In this document: piece by piece, positions 1 to 9,633 of the stretch
How positions within the stretch are numbered: position 1 is the first letter of the stretch
How the letters are laid out: each line of letters begins with the position of its first letter
From: an uncultured Blautia sp.
GTDB lineage: Bacteria > Bacillota > Clostridia > Lachnospirales > Lachnospiraceae
Direction of reading: 5' to 3'
Length of the DNA: 64,000 nucleotides
Assembly (NCBI RefSeq): GCF_934424005.1
Contig: NZ_CAKRXI010000004.1
Coordinates: forward strand, 38,871-102,870
Notes under the pieces: generated by a model
Seen by the model: the letters and a program-made list of their open reading frames with translations, nothing else
Database searches by the model: none
Told to the model about the DNA's origin: nothing
Translations under genes and position numbers: made by a program

Positions 1-904
1 AAGTATCCAGTTCATTCTGATAGGCAGTAAGGATCGCGTTGCTGTCAAAGGTAGTGATCTCAGTCTGAATGACAGCATTGTAGCTTTCTTCGTCACAGCT
101 GGAAATATTGAAATCAAAAGTAGAGTGAAAAAGCTCCACCAGTGCGGCAGTAATAGAATTCTTGTCTGTATCAGAAGTATTGAACAGGCTTTCGATTCCA
201 AGATAATTGCCCATTTGTTCTGTATTCATTGTTTTGAGGGTATTCAGATAGACGGCCAGGGTTTCCTCAGGTGAGAGGAGGTTATTATCAGACAGATAAG
301 TCATCAGACCGCCGACAAGATCGTTCTCCAGGGAGTGTGAACGTATGATCTCCCATTCATCTTTGTCATCATTACTTCCCTTATTACGAAGCTTCACAGT
401 ACAGTCTCGTTCTACGGTAGCATAATTGTTATTGCTGAGGAGCTGATCCAACAGGAGATAACGTTCTTCCATGGAATCTGTGGTTTCTTCTGTAGTCTGT
501 TCTTCGCTGTCAGCCGCTTTGAGAATTGCATTTTTCAGAGAAGCTTCGCCGTAATCTCTGGCAAGAGAAGCTGCATCTATTGTGGATAAGCGCAGGGAAG
601 CTGTGGCTTCTTTTTTATCGTTGTCGACGTTTACACTCAGAATTTCGTAATCAAAATTCTGGAAGAAGAGAGAAAAGACTTCTTTTACTTCATTTGAGAG
701 TTTGGTTTCTTTAGTAGCGTCGGGAAAAAGTTCTTTGTAGGATACATATTTCTGGGTCGTATCAGAGTCCAGATTTTTCAGTAGATCCAGTTCATTTGTG
801 ATAACTGCCTGTACATCTGTCTTATCCACGTGGGAACAGCCGGTCAAACATATGACAGCCAGGATAATCAGCAGAAATGGCATCAGACCTTTTGCGATCT
901 TCAT
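1..904 (-). CDS. Putative lipoprotein, C-terminus outside the window
   Basis: An open minus-strand frame starts at ATG 904-902 and stays open to the left edge (301 codons), so the C-terminus is missing. A GAAAGGAAAG ribosome-binding site lies just upstream on the minus strand. The N-terminus is a short basic segment, a hydrophobic stretch and the lipobox LTGC, so it should be lipidated at Cys and anchored outside the membrane. The rest is an acidic, soluble-looking protein with no motif I recognise. It is divergent from the efflux operon that starts at 1164. Function unknown. Confidence that it is a real gene is high because of the signal peptide and ribosome-binding site. Confidence 0.85.
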   Translation of the reverse strand, partial: MKIAKGLMPFLLIILAVICLTGCSHVDKTDVQAVITNELDLLKNLDSDTTQKYVSYKELFPDATKETKLSNEVKEVFSLFFQNFDYEILSVNVDNDKKEATASLRLSTIDAASLARDYGEASLKNAILKAADSEEQTTEETTDSMEERYLLLDQLLSNNNYATVERDCTVKLRNKGSNDDKDEWEIIRSHSLENDLVGGLMTYLSDNNLLSPEETLAVYLNTLKTMNTEQMGNYLGIESLFNTSDTDKNSITAALVELFHSTFDFNISSCDEESYNAVIQTEITTFDSNAILTAYQNELDT

Positions 905-1060
905 AGGTATCTTTCCTTTCAAAAATAATCCTTTATATTTTATCAGATAAGCATGGAAAAGTCAAAAAACGGTAATTTTATGCTGTTTTGGAAGGTATTT
1001 ATGAAAATATTGTGAAAACCGGGATGATTTTGTACAGCTCTTTTATTTTCAGGTGTAATC

Positions 1061-1069
1061 TGATATGAT
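1061..1069 (+). promoter_or_regulatory. Extended -10 promoter for the efflux operon
   Basis: TGATATGAT is an extended -10 (TGnTATGAT) with only a weak, T-rich -35 region. It lies about 95 bp upstream of the start at 1164 in the 259-bp divergent gap. Seen by eye; the start site is not proven. Confidence 0.45.
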
Positions 1070-1163
1070 ATATAAGTTAAAAAGTGATTTTTACAAAGTA
1101 AACACATGAATAGTGTACCATTAAGTCAGTAATGTCTGGACTGATAGGAGGAAACACAGATTT

Positions 1164-2696
1164 ATGAAAAAACGTATTTTAATCCTTCTCGGGATATTGA
1201 TAATTGGTGGCGGCGCTGCTGCAGGAGTATGCTGGAAAATGGGCGTATTTGGTCAGCAGGAGACAAGTGGAGATTCTGTATATGTAACCAAAATAAGCGA
1301 CCTTACCGGACAGACGTCAGGAGTTTCCAACCGCTATGCAGGAGTAGTTGAGCCTCAGGAGACTGTTTCTGTAGAACTGGAGAGTGGACGGACAGTAAAA
1401 GAAGTCCAGGTTAAGACCGGTGATCAGGTCAAGAAAGGGCAGCTTTTGTTTGAATATGATCTGAGCAGCATTCAGGAGAGCCTGGAGGAGGCGCAGCTTG
1501 ACCTTGACCGCCTGAAAAATGAGGCAAGCAGTCTGAATGAGCAGATTGCCACGCTTGAAAAAGAAAAGAAAAAAGCAAGTCAGGACAATCAGCTTTCTTA
1601 TACGATTGAGATTGAGACAAACAAAATGAACCTCAAGAAAAATGAATACAGTCAGAAAAGCAAGCAGGCTGAGATCGACAAACTCCAAAGCGCGACCGGC
1701 AATACAGAAGTTCGGAGTTCAATTGATGGTGTTATCCAGAAAATCGATACATCGAAGCTGACAACAGAGGATAACAGCAGCGTAGATGATACAGATTCAG
1801 GGGATTCTTCTTATTCTGATGACAGCAGCAGCGGAGGCAGCAATGCATTTATTACAATTCTGAGTACAGGTGCTTACCGCATTAAAGGTACAGTCAATGA
1901 ATTAAATGTAAACAGCATTGTTGAGGGCGAACCGGTGATCATTCGATCTCGTGTGGACGACAGTCAGACCTGGAAGGGAACCATGGGAACGATTGATAAG
2001 GACAGTGCATCTTCCGGCAATAATAACAATTCTTTTTACGGAATGACGGACAGCAGTGATTCTCAGACGAGTACCAGTACTTATCCGTTTTACGTAAATC
2101 TCGATTCATCAGACGGGCTGATGCTTGGTCAGCATGTTTATATTGAGATGGATGAAGGTCAGGAAAGTCAAAAGACAGGAATCTGGTTAAGTGAGGTTTA
2201 TATTGTTGATGCAGATACAGACAGTCCGTATGTGTGGGCAGCAGATAAGAAGGGCAAACTGGAGAAACGCAGTGTGATCCTGGGACAGCATGATGAAGAA
2301 CTTGGAGAATATGAGATCGCAGATGGTCTTTCCAAGGATGACTGTATTGCATATCCGGCTGATATACTTGAAGAGGGAATGTCTACGACAACCAATATAG
2401 AGGATGCAATGGATACAGACAATGTAGATATGCAGCCGCTGGATGACAGCAGCTTCAGTGAAGATTCTATTCCGGATATGACTGATACAGAGGATGTCAG
2501 TGAATATGAAATGAGCGATGACGGAACCGTTGTTGATGATCCGGAAGCATTGGATGACAGCATTGTGGATGACAGTTCATCGGATGAAACATATATGGAT
2601 GAATCAATGGATATGACAGACGGAAGTTCCGATTCAGATGAGATACTGGATGATAATCTCATGTCGATAGAGGAGGATACGGAGGAAGCACAATGA
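1164..2696 (+). CDS. HlyD/MacA-type periplasmic-adaptor-like protein with acidic C-terminal tail
   Basis: This 510-aa protein has an N-terminal membrane anchor (about residues 5-25), a lipoyl-like half domain (about 60-95, around VKTGDQVKKGQLLFEYD), a coiled coil (about 100-170), then beta-rich adaptor domains. These are features of membrane-fusion subunits that work with MacB-type ABC transporters. An AGGAGG site precedes the ATG. The last roughly 95 residues are an Asp/Ser/Glu-rich low-complexity tail, unusual for the family. The gene overlaps the ATPase gene by 4 bases, so translation is coupled. In a Gram-positive cell it probably acts outside the membrane as an extension of the permease. 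Substrate unknown; related systems export antimicrobials or peptides. Confidence 0.85.
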   Translation: MKKRILILLGILIIGGGAAAGVCWKMGVFGQQETSGDSVYVTKISDLTGQTSGVSNRYAGVVEPQETVSVELESGRTVKEVQVKTGDQVKKGQLLFEYDLSSIQESLEEAQLDLDRLKNEASSLNEQIATLEKEKKKASQDNQLSYTIEIETNKMNLKKNEYSQKSKQAEIDKLQSATGNTEVRSSIDGVIQKIDTSKLTTEDNSSVDDTDSGDSSYSDDSSSGGSNAFITILSTGAYRIKGTVNELNVNSIVEGEPVIIRSRVDDSQTWKGTMGTIDKDSASSGNNNNSFYGMTDSSDSQTSTSTYPFYVNLDSSDGLMLGQHVYIEMDEGQESQKTGIWLSEVYIVDADTDSPYVWAADKKGKLEKRSVILGQHDEELGEYEIADGLSKDDCIAYPADILEEGMSTTTNIEDAMDTDNVDMQPLDDSSFSEDSIPDMTDTEDVSEYEMSDDGTVVDDPEALDDSIVDDSSSDETYMDESMDMTDGSSDSDEILDDNLMSIEEDTEEAQ

Positions 2697-3370
2697 TTTT
2701 GGAATTAAAGGGAATCTTTAAGAACTATCAGCAGGGAAAAATGAGTGTGCCGGTTCTGAAAGACGTTAATTTTTCCATGGAAGAGGGAGAATATGTGGCC
2801 ATCATGGGACCATCCGGATCAGGAAAAACAACACTCATGAATATTATAGGATGCCTGGATAAGCCGACAGAAGGGAAATTTTTTCTGGATGGACAGGACA
2901 TTCTCAACTGTTCAGAAAATGATATGTCAGATATCCGACTTAATAAGATTGGATTTGTATTTCAGAGTTTCCACCTTCTTCCAAGACAGTCTGCGCTTGC
3001 TAACGTAGAACTTCCATTGAATTATGCCAAAGTTCCGAAGAAAGAAAGACGGGAACGGGCAATGAAAGCACTGGAAAGAGTAGGACTTGCTGATCGTGTA
3101 GATTTTCAGCCGAACCAGCTTTCCGGTGGACAGATGCAGCGAGTTGCGATTGCCAGGGCAATCGTAAATAACCCCAAACTCCTTTTGGCAGATGAACCAA
3201 CAGGAGCACTTGACAGTAAATCAGGTGCTCAGGTCATGGAACTTTTTCAGAAGCTGAATGATGAGGGGGTTACAGTCCTTATGATCACTCATGATTCGGA
3301 CATTGCTGCACATGCAAAGCGGGTTGTGATGATTCGTGATGGAGAGCTGAAGGAAAAAGAGGTGAAGTAG
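2693..3370 (+). CDS. ABC transporter ATP-binding protein, MacB/LolD type
   Basis: A 225-aa nucleotide-binding subunit of normal length. It has a Walker [10 protein letters not shown] near residue 39, a Q-loop FVFQSF, an ABC signature [14 protein letters not shown] near 143, a Walker [13 protein letters not shown] near 164 and an H-loop THD. The DEPTGALD segment is typical of the MacB/LolD/FtsE group. It powers the permease at 5395. Its start overlaps the upstream stop (ATGA), and the next gene begins 3 bases after its stop, so all four genes look like one operon. Confidence 0.95.
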   Translation: MILELKGIFKNYQQGKMSVPVLKDVNFSMEEGEYVAIMGPSGSGKTTLMNIIGCLDKPTEGKFFLDGQDILNCSENDMSDIRLNKIGFVFQSFHLLPRQSALANVELPLNYAKVPKKERRERAMKALERVGLADRVDFQPNQLSGGQMQRVAIARAIVNNPKLLLADEPTGALDSKSGAQVMELFQKLNDEGVTVLMITHDSDIAAHAKRVVMIRDGELKEKEVK

Positions 3371-3373
3371 TTC

Positions 3374-5380
3374 ATGAAGAAAAAAATCATCATAGGTATC
3401 CTGATCGCAGCTCTGGTCGCAGGAGGATCTGCCGGCGGAGCAGTCTATTATAAAAAATCTCATCAGAAAACGGTGTCTGTTGTAAGCGTTGACAGTCTGG
3501 CCGGTCAGTATTACATGGATGATACAAATCTTGATGGAAATATTGTTACCAGTGCGACGCAGAGTGTTAACGTAGACAAAGATATGATCATTAAAGATGT
3601 CTATGTATCAAAGGGGGATTCCGTTAAAAAAGGGGATCAACTGATGTCTTTTGATATGACACTTGTTCAGATGGAACTGAATATAGCCAAGCTGAAACAA
3701 AAACAGCAGGAACAGGAGCTGAATAAAGCAATTAACAGACTGAACAGCCTGAAAAACGGCGGTAAGATAGAAGAAAGTGACGGAGAGACTCTGGATACTT
3801 CCGGCAGCACATCGGATGATACAGATACAAGCAGTGGGATGGATGACAGTAATGAAACTGCTTCGACGGGTGGAAGTGTGAATGGCAATTATCTGGCTGC
3901 AATTATCCGGCCGGTTCTGGCGGCCGCCGTGGAGAAAACAGATACAGAATCTGCAGATACGGAAGAGACTGCTGTTGAGGATTACGGAAGTGCAGTTTCA
4001 CAAACACAGGGAACAGAGAGTAGCTCTGAGAACAGTTCGGATGGAAATGCAGCTTCATCAGACAACAGTAATGCAGATGTGAATGTTGATTTTGAAGAGC
4101 CCGATACGACAGGAAATGATACCACAGCAACGATCAGTCCGGAGCCGACGAATATGCCGGATGATAATGCCGATGAAGATTTCACAGATGAAATCGAGAT
4201 CATTGACACAGAACCGGATACGGGAACAGATGATCTGACGGATGGAAGTCCCATGTTTTATCAGGTTCTGGATGAAAATACAGAACCATATACCGGAACA
4301 GGTACAGAGGATGATCCATATGTATTCCTCTGCAGCTCCGCAAAAGGCTATGTAGTTGCGAAGGGATCCTTTTTGAATAAAATGGCTGCTTTTCAGGCTG
4401 ATGGTACGAAGGAACCAGGCAGAGAAGGATACTGGTATCAGCTGGAGTTTCATCAGAATGATACGATAACGAATCTGCTTGACCGCAAAGAATCCTGTAC
4501 AGGCTATTATCTTGTAGATGGCGGCCTGCTGGAAAAAATGGTAACCGATAACTCTGAAGTTGAATTTTCGCTGGACGGGGCATCTCATTATGAGGAGCCG
4601 CCGGCTGATGGAGGCGGAGACGGAGACGGCGGTGGAGATGATGGTGGTTCGGCATCTGTCTCACGTGATGAGGCAATCAAGATTCAGCAGACTAAGATTG
4701 ACAGCCTGAAACTGGATATCAGAGAAAGCAAACTGAATATTGAGAAACTCGAGAAAAAAGTAAAAAAAGAGGTAATATACAGCAAGCTGGATGGAACGGT
4801 TGCAAAAATAGGCGACCCGGTGACTGGTGCATCTGATGGAAATTCTTTTATGACGATCAAAAGCAAAGAAGGTTATTACGTAAAAGGTACAGTCAGTGAA
4901 CTGATGCTGGATCAGGTTAAGGAAGGTACGATACTGAACTGTTCAAGTCAGAATGGTGATTTTGAAGCAGAGGTGGTCGATGTATCTGAGTATCCGGTTT
5001 CAGGTGATAATTATTCCGGCAATGGAAATCCAAATGTATCTTATTATACATATATTGCAACGATTCCAGACAAAACCGTCAAAGTATCGGACGAAGACTG
5101 GCTGACTATTTCTCTGACAAATAATACACAGAGCAAAGGAATTGTTCTGGACAAAGCATTTGTACGGTCAGAAAATGGAGTCAGCTATGTGTACAAGGAT
5201 GACAACGGAGTGCTGAAGAAACAGGTGCTTACCGTGGGTGGTAATGTAAATGGCGGCTACAGTGTACTGGTAACCGGTGGAATCACCAGAGATGATAAGA
5301 TTGCTTTTCCGTATGGTGACACGGTAAAAGAAGGTGCAAAGACCCAGGAAGTTTCTTCCAGTGAGATCTATGGATATTAG
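3374..5380 (+). CDS. Second HlyD/MacA-type adaptor-like protein with large Asp-rich insertion
   Basis: A 668-aa protein with an N-terminal hydrophobic anchor, a lipoyl-like half (VSKGDSVKKGDQLMSFD, about residues 76-93) and a helix that stops near residue 125. An insertion of roughly 300 residues follows: Asp/Ser/Thr-rich linkers, a folded-looking segment (about 295-410) and a Gly/Asp-rich stretch (near 415-430). A second coiled-coil helix and the matching lipoyl half (SKLDGTVAKIGDPV) come after it. The normal hairpin is thus split by an extra domain. It sits between the ATPase and permease genes. Having two adaptors in one operon suggests they assemble together; this is inference. Confidence 0.8.
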   Translation: MKKKIIIGILIAALVAGGSAGGAVYYKKSHQKTVSVVSVDSLAGQYYMDDTNLDGNIVTSATQSVNVDKDMIIKDVYVSKGDSVKKGDQLMSFDMTLVQMELNIAKLKQKQQEQELNKAINRLNSLKNGGKIEESDGETLDTSGSTSDDTDTSSGMDDSNETASTGGSVNGNYLAAIIRPVLAAAVEKTDTESADTEETAVEDYGSAVSQTQGTESSSENSSDGNAASSDNSNADVNVDFEEPDTTGNDTTATISPEPTNMPDDNADEDFTDEIEIIDTEPDTGTDDLTDGSPMFYQVLDENTEPYTGTGTEDDPYVFLCSSAKGYVVAKGSFLNKMAAFQADGTKEPGREGYWYQLEFHQNDTITNLLDRKESCTGYYLVDGGLLEKMVTDNSEVEFSLDGASHYEEPPADGGGDGDGGGDDGGSASVSRDEAIKIQQTKIDSLKLDIRESKLNIEKLEKKVKKEVIYSKLDGTVAKIGDPVTGASDGNSFMTIKSKEGYYVKGTVSELMLDQVKEGTILNCSSQNGDFEAEVVDVSEYPVSGDNYSGNGNPNVSYYTYIATIPDKTVKVSDEDWLTISLTNNTQSKGIVLDKAFVRSENGVSYVYKDDNGVLKKQVLTVGGNVNGGYSVLVTGGITRDDKIAFPYGDTVKEGAKTQEVSSSEIYGY

Positions 5381-5394
5381 AAAGGTGGTATTTT

Positions 5395-6651
5395 ATGCTT
5401 GAAAATATGAGGATATCCATTCAGGGAATCTGGTCTCATAAAATGCGATCTTTTCTGACTATGCTGGGTATCATTATTGGTATTGCATCGATCATCGCGA
5501 TCGTGTCTACGATCAAGGGAACAAGTGAACAGATCAAAGAAGATCTGATCGGTGCGGGAAATAATACAGTTTCTGTGAGCCTGAATTATGGTGACAGTGA
5601 TTATGATCCGGAATATGGAATGACCGATGGTACGGAACCACCGCTTCTCTCAGATCAGCAGAAAGAAGATGTTATGAATCTGGATCATGTGGAGAATGCG
5701 ACATTCTTTTACAGCCGTACATATACCAGCAGCGTATATTATGAAAATACCAGTTTTCAGGGTGGAAGTATTTATGGAATTGATATGAATTATCTGGATA
5801 CCTGTGGATATATGGTAAGATCCGGCCGTGGTTTTACACAGAAGGATTACGATGAGATGCGAAAGGTTGTACTGGTAGACAGCAATGCGGCAGACAATCT
5901 CTTTGCAGGAAAAGATCCAGTTGGAAAAACAATAGAGATTGGATCCGAACCATTTACCGTTATTGGTGTGGTAGAACAGAATGATGATTATCAGCCAAAT
6001 ATCAAAACCATTGATGAGTACAATCAATATTATCAGATGATCATGGGAACAGTTATGATTCCGAATAAATGCTGGCCCATGGCATTTAAGTTTGATGAAC
6101 CTGAGAATGCCGTGATTCGGGCAGATTCAACGGATAATATGAGCTCTGCCGGAAATGCAGCAGCGGATATTATGAATCAGGGAATCAACACCAATACATC
6201 CAAGTACAAATATAAAGCGGATGATGTGATGCAGCAGGTCAAGAACCTGCAGAAACTCAGTGAGAGCACCAATACACAGCTGATCTGGATCGCAAGTATT
6301 TCATTGTTGGTCGGAGGTATCGGCGTTATGAATATCATGTTGGTATCTGTCACTGAACGAACCAGTGAAATTGGTCTGAAAAAAGCAATTGGTGCACGAA
6401 AGAAAGTGATTCTGTTTCAGTTCCTGACAGAAGCATCCATGCTGACAAGTATTGGAGGCGTGATCGGAGTCATTGTTGGAATTGCGCTTTCCAAAGTGGT
6501 ATCGGAACTGTCGGGGGCTCCGACAGCTATCAGTATACCGGCGATCATTGGTTCCGTTCTTTTTTCCACATTGATTGGCGTGATCTTTGGATTACTTCCG
6601 TCAGTCAAAGCTGCCGATTTAAATCCGATTGATGCACTTAGAAGTGAATGA
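5395..6651 (+). CDS. MacB-like ABC transporter permease
   Basis: A 418-aa permease. One membrane segment lies near the N-terminus (SFLTMLGIIIGIASIIAIVS), followed by a roughly 240-residue extracellular MacB-PCD-like domain and three C-terminal membrane segments of the FtsX type with the signature ERTSEIGLKKAIGARK. An AGAAAGGTGG site lies upstream of ATG 5395. It completes the four-gene ABC exporter operon. MacB-type permeases are mechanotransmitters that expel substrates from the outer face of the membrane; the substrate here is not evident. Confidence 0.92.
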   Translation: MLENMRISIQGIWSHKMRSFLTMLGIIIGIASIIAIVSTIKGTSEQIKEDLIGAGNNTVSVSLNYGDSDYDPEYGMTDGTEPPLLSDQQKEDVMNLDHVENATFFYSRTYTSSVYYENTSFQGGSIYGIDMNYLDTCGYMVRSGRGFTQKDYDEMRKVVLVDSNAADNLFAGKDPVGKTIEIGSEPFTVIGVVEQNDDYQPNIKTIDEYNQYYQMIMGTVMIPNKCWPMAFKFDEPENAVIRADSTDNMSSAGNAAADIMNQGINTNTSKYKYKADDVMQQVKNLQKLSESTNTQLIWIASISLLVGGIGVMNIMLVSVTERTSEIGLKKAIGARKKVILFQFLTEASMLTSIGGVIGVIVGIALSKVVSELSGAPTAISIPAIIGSVLFSTLIGVIFGLLPSVKAADLNPIDALRSE

Positions 6652-6652
6652 C

Positions 6653-6697
6653 AGAGGTTGGAGTTTGTTGATCAGAGACAGACTCCAATCTCTTTTT
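6653..6697 (+). terminator. Rho-independent terminator of the efflux operon
   Basis: A 12-bp stem (AGAGGTTGGAGT pairing with ACTCCAATCTCT, one G-U pair) at 6653-6664 and 6682-6693 is followed by a T run. It begins 2 bases after the permease stop. Confidence 0.9.
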
Positions 6698-6728
6698 CTG
6701 TTATGAGGGGGCATTTTTGATATTTTAA

Positions 6729-6757
6729 TTGAGATGGAGAAAAAAATGTGTTAGACT
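6729..6757 (+). promoter_or_regulatory. Sigma-A promoter for the DegV gene
   Basis: TTGAGA (6729-6734), a 17-bp spacer, then TAGACT (6752-6757) with a TG extension. It lies 55 bp upstream of the chosen start. Confidence 0.65.
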
Positions 6758-6811
6758 ATAACCAATATGCAATGATTCAGATATGAAGTAAAATACATGA
6801 GGAGATGCAGT

Positions 6812-7681
6812 ATGGGAAAAATTGCAATTATAACAGACAGTAACAGTGGTATTACGCAGGATGAAGGAAGAAAACTGGGAATCTCTGTTCTGCCTATGCC
6901 TTTTTATATTAACGATGTGATGTATCTGGAAGGAATCACTCTTTCACAGGAAGATTTTTATGAACGTCTGAAAAATGATGAATCCATATCTACTTCACAG
7001 CCAAGTCCGGCTGAGGTATGTGGTTTATGGGATAATCTGCTGGAAGAGTATGATGAGATTGTACATATTCCGATGTCCAGTGGACTGAGTGCGTCCTGTG
7101 ATACAGCTACCATGCTTGCCAGAGATTACGATGGCAGAGTGCAGGTCGTTAATAACCAGAGAATCTCAGTTACGCAGCGTCAGTCAGTACTTGATGCAAT
7201 AGCATTAAGAGATGCCGGAAAGAGTGCGGCAGAGATTAAAGAAAAACTGGAAGAAGAGAAGATGGAGTCAAGTATCTATATTACTCTGGAAACTCTGAAA
7301 TATTTGAAAAAAGGTGGAAGAATCACTCCGGCTGCAGCTGCGATCGGAACGGTTCTGAATCTGAAACCTGTTCTTCAGATCCAGGGAGAGAAGCTTGATG
7401 CATATGCAAAAGTCCGAGGTAAGAAGCAGGCAAAGAGAGTCATGATGAAAGCAATGCAGGAAGACTGGGATACACGTTTTAAGAAATATGTAGAATCCGG
7501 TGAGATGTGTCTGCAGATAGCTTATGCAGGAAACAAAGAAGAGGCCGAGGAATTCAAAAAAGAAGTTCAGGCAGCATTTCCTGGAATGGACATCCATATG
7601 GATCCACTTTCTTTAAGTGTTGCATGCCATATCGGACATGGAGCACTTGCTGTTGCATGCTCAAAGAAAGTAACTGTATAA
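6812..7681 (+). CDS. DegV family fatty-acid-binding protein
   Basis: A 289-aa DegV protein. The N-terminus GKIAIITDSNSGI and the segments TSQPSP and SSGLSASCDTA match the conserved DegV fold that holds a fatty acid; family members such as FakB present fatty acids to a kinase for phosphorylation. I place the start at ATG 6812, because GAGGAGATG precedes it with good spacing and the family begins with this segment; an in-frame ATG at 6797 has no such site. argS follows after 14 bp, so they may be cotranscribed. Confidence 0.9.
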   Translation: MGKIAIITDSNSGITQDEGRKLGISVLPMPFYINDVMYLEGITLSQEDFYERLKNDESISTSQPSPAEVCGLWDNLLEEYDEIVHIPMSSGLSASCDTATMLARDYDGRVQVVNNQRISVTQRQSVLDAIALRDAGKSAAEIKEKLEEEKMESSIYITLETLKYLKKGGRITPAAAAIGTVLNLKPVLQIQGEKLDAYAKVRGKKQAKRVMMKAMQEDWDTRFKKYVESGEMCLQIAYAGNKEEAEEFKKEVQAAFPGMDIHMDPLSLSVACHIGHGALAVACSKKVTV

Positions 7682-7695
7682 AAGGAGTCAGAAAA

Positions 7696-9462
7696 ATGAA
7701 AAAACTTATGGAATTAATGGCAGAAGAACTTGCTTCTGCTTTTGAAAAAGCCGGATACAATCCGGAGTACGGTAAAGTTACCGTTTCCAACAGACCGGAT
7801 TTATGTGAATTTCAGTGTAATGGAGCCATGGCAGGAGCCAAAGCATACAAGAAAGCACCATTTATGATCGCAGATGATGTAGTTGCATATCTGAAAGACA
7901 GTCAGATCTTTGCAATGGCAGAAGTTGTGAAGCCAGGATTTATCAATCTGCGGGTTAAAGAAGAATTTCTTGCTGATTACCTGAAAGAAATGGCAGCAGA
8001 TGAGAAATATTCTGTAAAAACTGCTGAGAAACCGAAGACGATCATTATCGACTACGGCGGACCGAATGTTGCAAAACCACTTCATGTAGGTCATCTTCGT
8101 TCTGCGATCATTGGTGAGAGTATCAAGCGTATCGGACGTTTTGTCGGACACAAAGTGATCGGTGATGTTCATCTTGGAGACTGGGGTCTGCAGATGGGAC
8201 TGATCATTACAGAACTGAAACACCGTAAGCCGGAACTGGTTTATTTTGACGATACTTACGAAGGAGAATATCCGAAGGAAGCACCGTTTACCATCAGCGA
8301 ACTTGAGGAAATCTATCCATGTGCAAGTGGTAAATCCAAAGAAGACGAAGAATACCGTAATGAAGCTCTTGAAGCAACACATCAGCTTCAGCAGGGTAAA
8401 CCTGGATATATGGCTCTCTGGAACCACATCATGCAGGTTTCAGTTACGGATCTCAAGAGAAACTATGCAAACCTGAATGTTTCCTTTGATCTGTGGAAAA
8501 AAGAATCTGATGCACAGCCGTATATCCCGGATATGGTTCAGAAAATGAAAGACCAGGGATTTGCATATGAGGATCAGGGCGCACTGGTAGTAGATGTCAA
8601 AGAAGAATCTGACACCAAAGAAATTCCACCATGTATGCTATTGAAATCAGACGGAGCTTCTCTGTATACCACAACAGACCTTGCAACGATCGTAGAGCGT
8701 GTCAAACTCTTTGATCCGGATGAAATCCTTTATGTAGTAGACAAACGTCAGGAACTTCATTTCATTCAGGTATTCCGCTGTGCAAGAAAGACCGGACTTG
8801 TAAAACCGGAGACGAAACTTTCTTTCCTTGGATTTGGTACCATGAATGGAAAAGATGGCAAACCGTTCAAAACAAGAGAAGGCGGTGTTATGCGTCTGGA
8901 AAATCTCATCGCAGATATTGACGAAGAGATGTTCCACAAGATCGTTGAAAACAGAAGTGTCAAAGATCAGGATGCAAAAGAAACAGCGGAGATCGTAGGA
9001 CTTTCCGCGATCAAATATGGTGACCTGTCCAATCAGGCAACCAAAGATTATGTGTTTGATATTGATCGTTTCACTTCCTTCGAAGGAAATACAGGTCCGT
9101 ATATCCTGTATACGATCGTTCGTATCAAATCCATTCTCAATCGTTATAAAGAAGAAGGTGGAAACCTTGAAGCAGGAGAAATCCTTCCGGCTGTCAATGC
9201 AAGCCAGAAGAATCTTATGCTGGAACTGACAAAATTCGGAAGTACCATTGAGAATGCTTTTGAAGAAAAAGCTCCGCATAAGATCTGCGCATACATTTAT
9301 GAAGTATCCAACGCATTCAACAGTTTTTACCATGAGACTAAGATCCTCAGCGAAGAAAACCAGGCACAGAAAGAATCCTTCCTGAAACTTCTCGGTCTTA
9401 CAAAAGATATACTTGAAACAAGCATCGACCTTCTTGGGTTCTCAGCACCGGATCGTATGTAA
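7696..9462 (+). CDS. argS: Arginine--tRNA ligase
   Basis: A 588-aa class I aminoacyl-tRNA synthetase that charges tRNA-Arg with arginine using ATP. The N-terminal Add-1 domain (about 1-110) is followed by GGPNVAKPLHVGHLRS, which contains the HIGH-type motif HVGH near residue 131. FKTREGG near 389 replaces KMSKS, as is usual in this type of ArgS, and a C-terminal DALR anticodon-binding domain ends the protein. The start is ATG 7696 behind AAAGGAG; the open frame extends further upstream but that part overlaps the DegV gene and has no ArgS character. No T-box leader is visible. Confidence 0.97.
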   Translation: MKKLMELMAEELASAFEKAGYNPEYGKVTVSNRPDLCEFQCNGAMAGAKAYKKAPFMIADDVVAYLKDSQIFAMAEVVKPGFINLRVKEEFLADYLKEMAADEKYSVKTAEKPKTIIIDYGGPNVAKPLHVGHLRSAIIGESIKRIGRFVGHKVIGDVHLGDWGLQMGLIITELKHRKPELVYFDDTYEGEYPKEAPFTISELEEIYPCASGKSKEDEEYRNEALEATHQLQQGKPGYMALWNHIMQVSVTDLKRNYANLNVSFDLWKKESDAQPYIPDMVQKMKDQGFAYEDQGALVVDVKEESDTKEIPPCMLLKSDGASLYTTTDLATIVERVKLFDPDEILYVVDKRQELHFIQVFRCARKTGLVKPETKLSFLGFGTMNGKDGKPFKTREGGVMRLENLIADIDEEMFHKIVENRSVKDQDAKETAEIVGLSAIKYGDLSNQATKDYVFDIDRFTSFEGNTGPYILYTIVRIKSILNRYKEEGGNLEAGEILPAVNASQKNLMLELTKFGSTIENAFEEKAPHKICAYIYEVSNAFNSFYHETKILSEENQAQKESFLKLLGLTKDILETSIDLLGFSAPDRM

Positions 9463-9473
9463 TTGAATTAAAG

Positions 9474-9506
9474 TCTCACCTCCCATCTGGAAGGTGAGAT
9501 TTTTTT
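9474..9506 (+). terminator. Terminator after argS
   Basis: TCTCACCT (9474-9481) pairs with AGGTGAGA (9492-9499), followed by seven T residues. Confidence 0.9.
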
Positions 9507-9538
9507 AGAAAAAATTTATTATTTTCCATTCCTTTTTA

Positions 9539-9547
9539 TGATATACT
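9539..9547 (+). promoter_or_regulatory. Extended -10 element upstream of the kinase gene
   Basis: TGATATACT is an extended -10 sequence; no good -35 is present. It lies about 87 bp upstream of the likely kinase start. A near-palindrome GTTGG-N5-CCAAC follows at 9571-9585 in the putative leader. Confidence 0.4.
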
Positions 9548-9633
9548 TATTTCATCTCAAAATTCTATAAGTTGGAATTCCCAACATTTTTCCATACAGA
9601 TATTTATAAAAATCAGCGAAAGGAGCGATCGAT

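Noticed and set aside
4058..4676. Long minus-strand open frames across the second adaptor gene.
   Set aside because: They arise from Asp/Ser/Thr-rich codons read in reverse; no ribosome-binding sites or recognisable protein features.
7507..7695. N-terminal extension of ArgS by 63 residues.
   Set aside because: It overlaps the DegV coding sequence in another frame, is Cys/Arg-rich and not ArgS-like, while ATG 7696 has a good ribosome-binding site.
9571..9585. GTTGG-N5-CCAAC as an operator of the kinase gene.
   Set aside because: Short, and no regulator gene is near; kept only as a note in the promoter entry.
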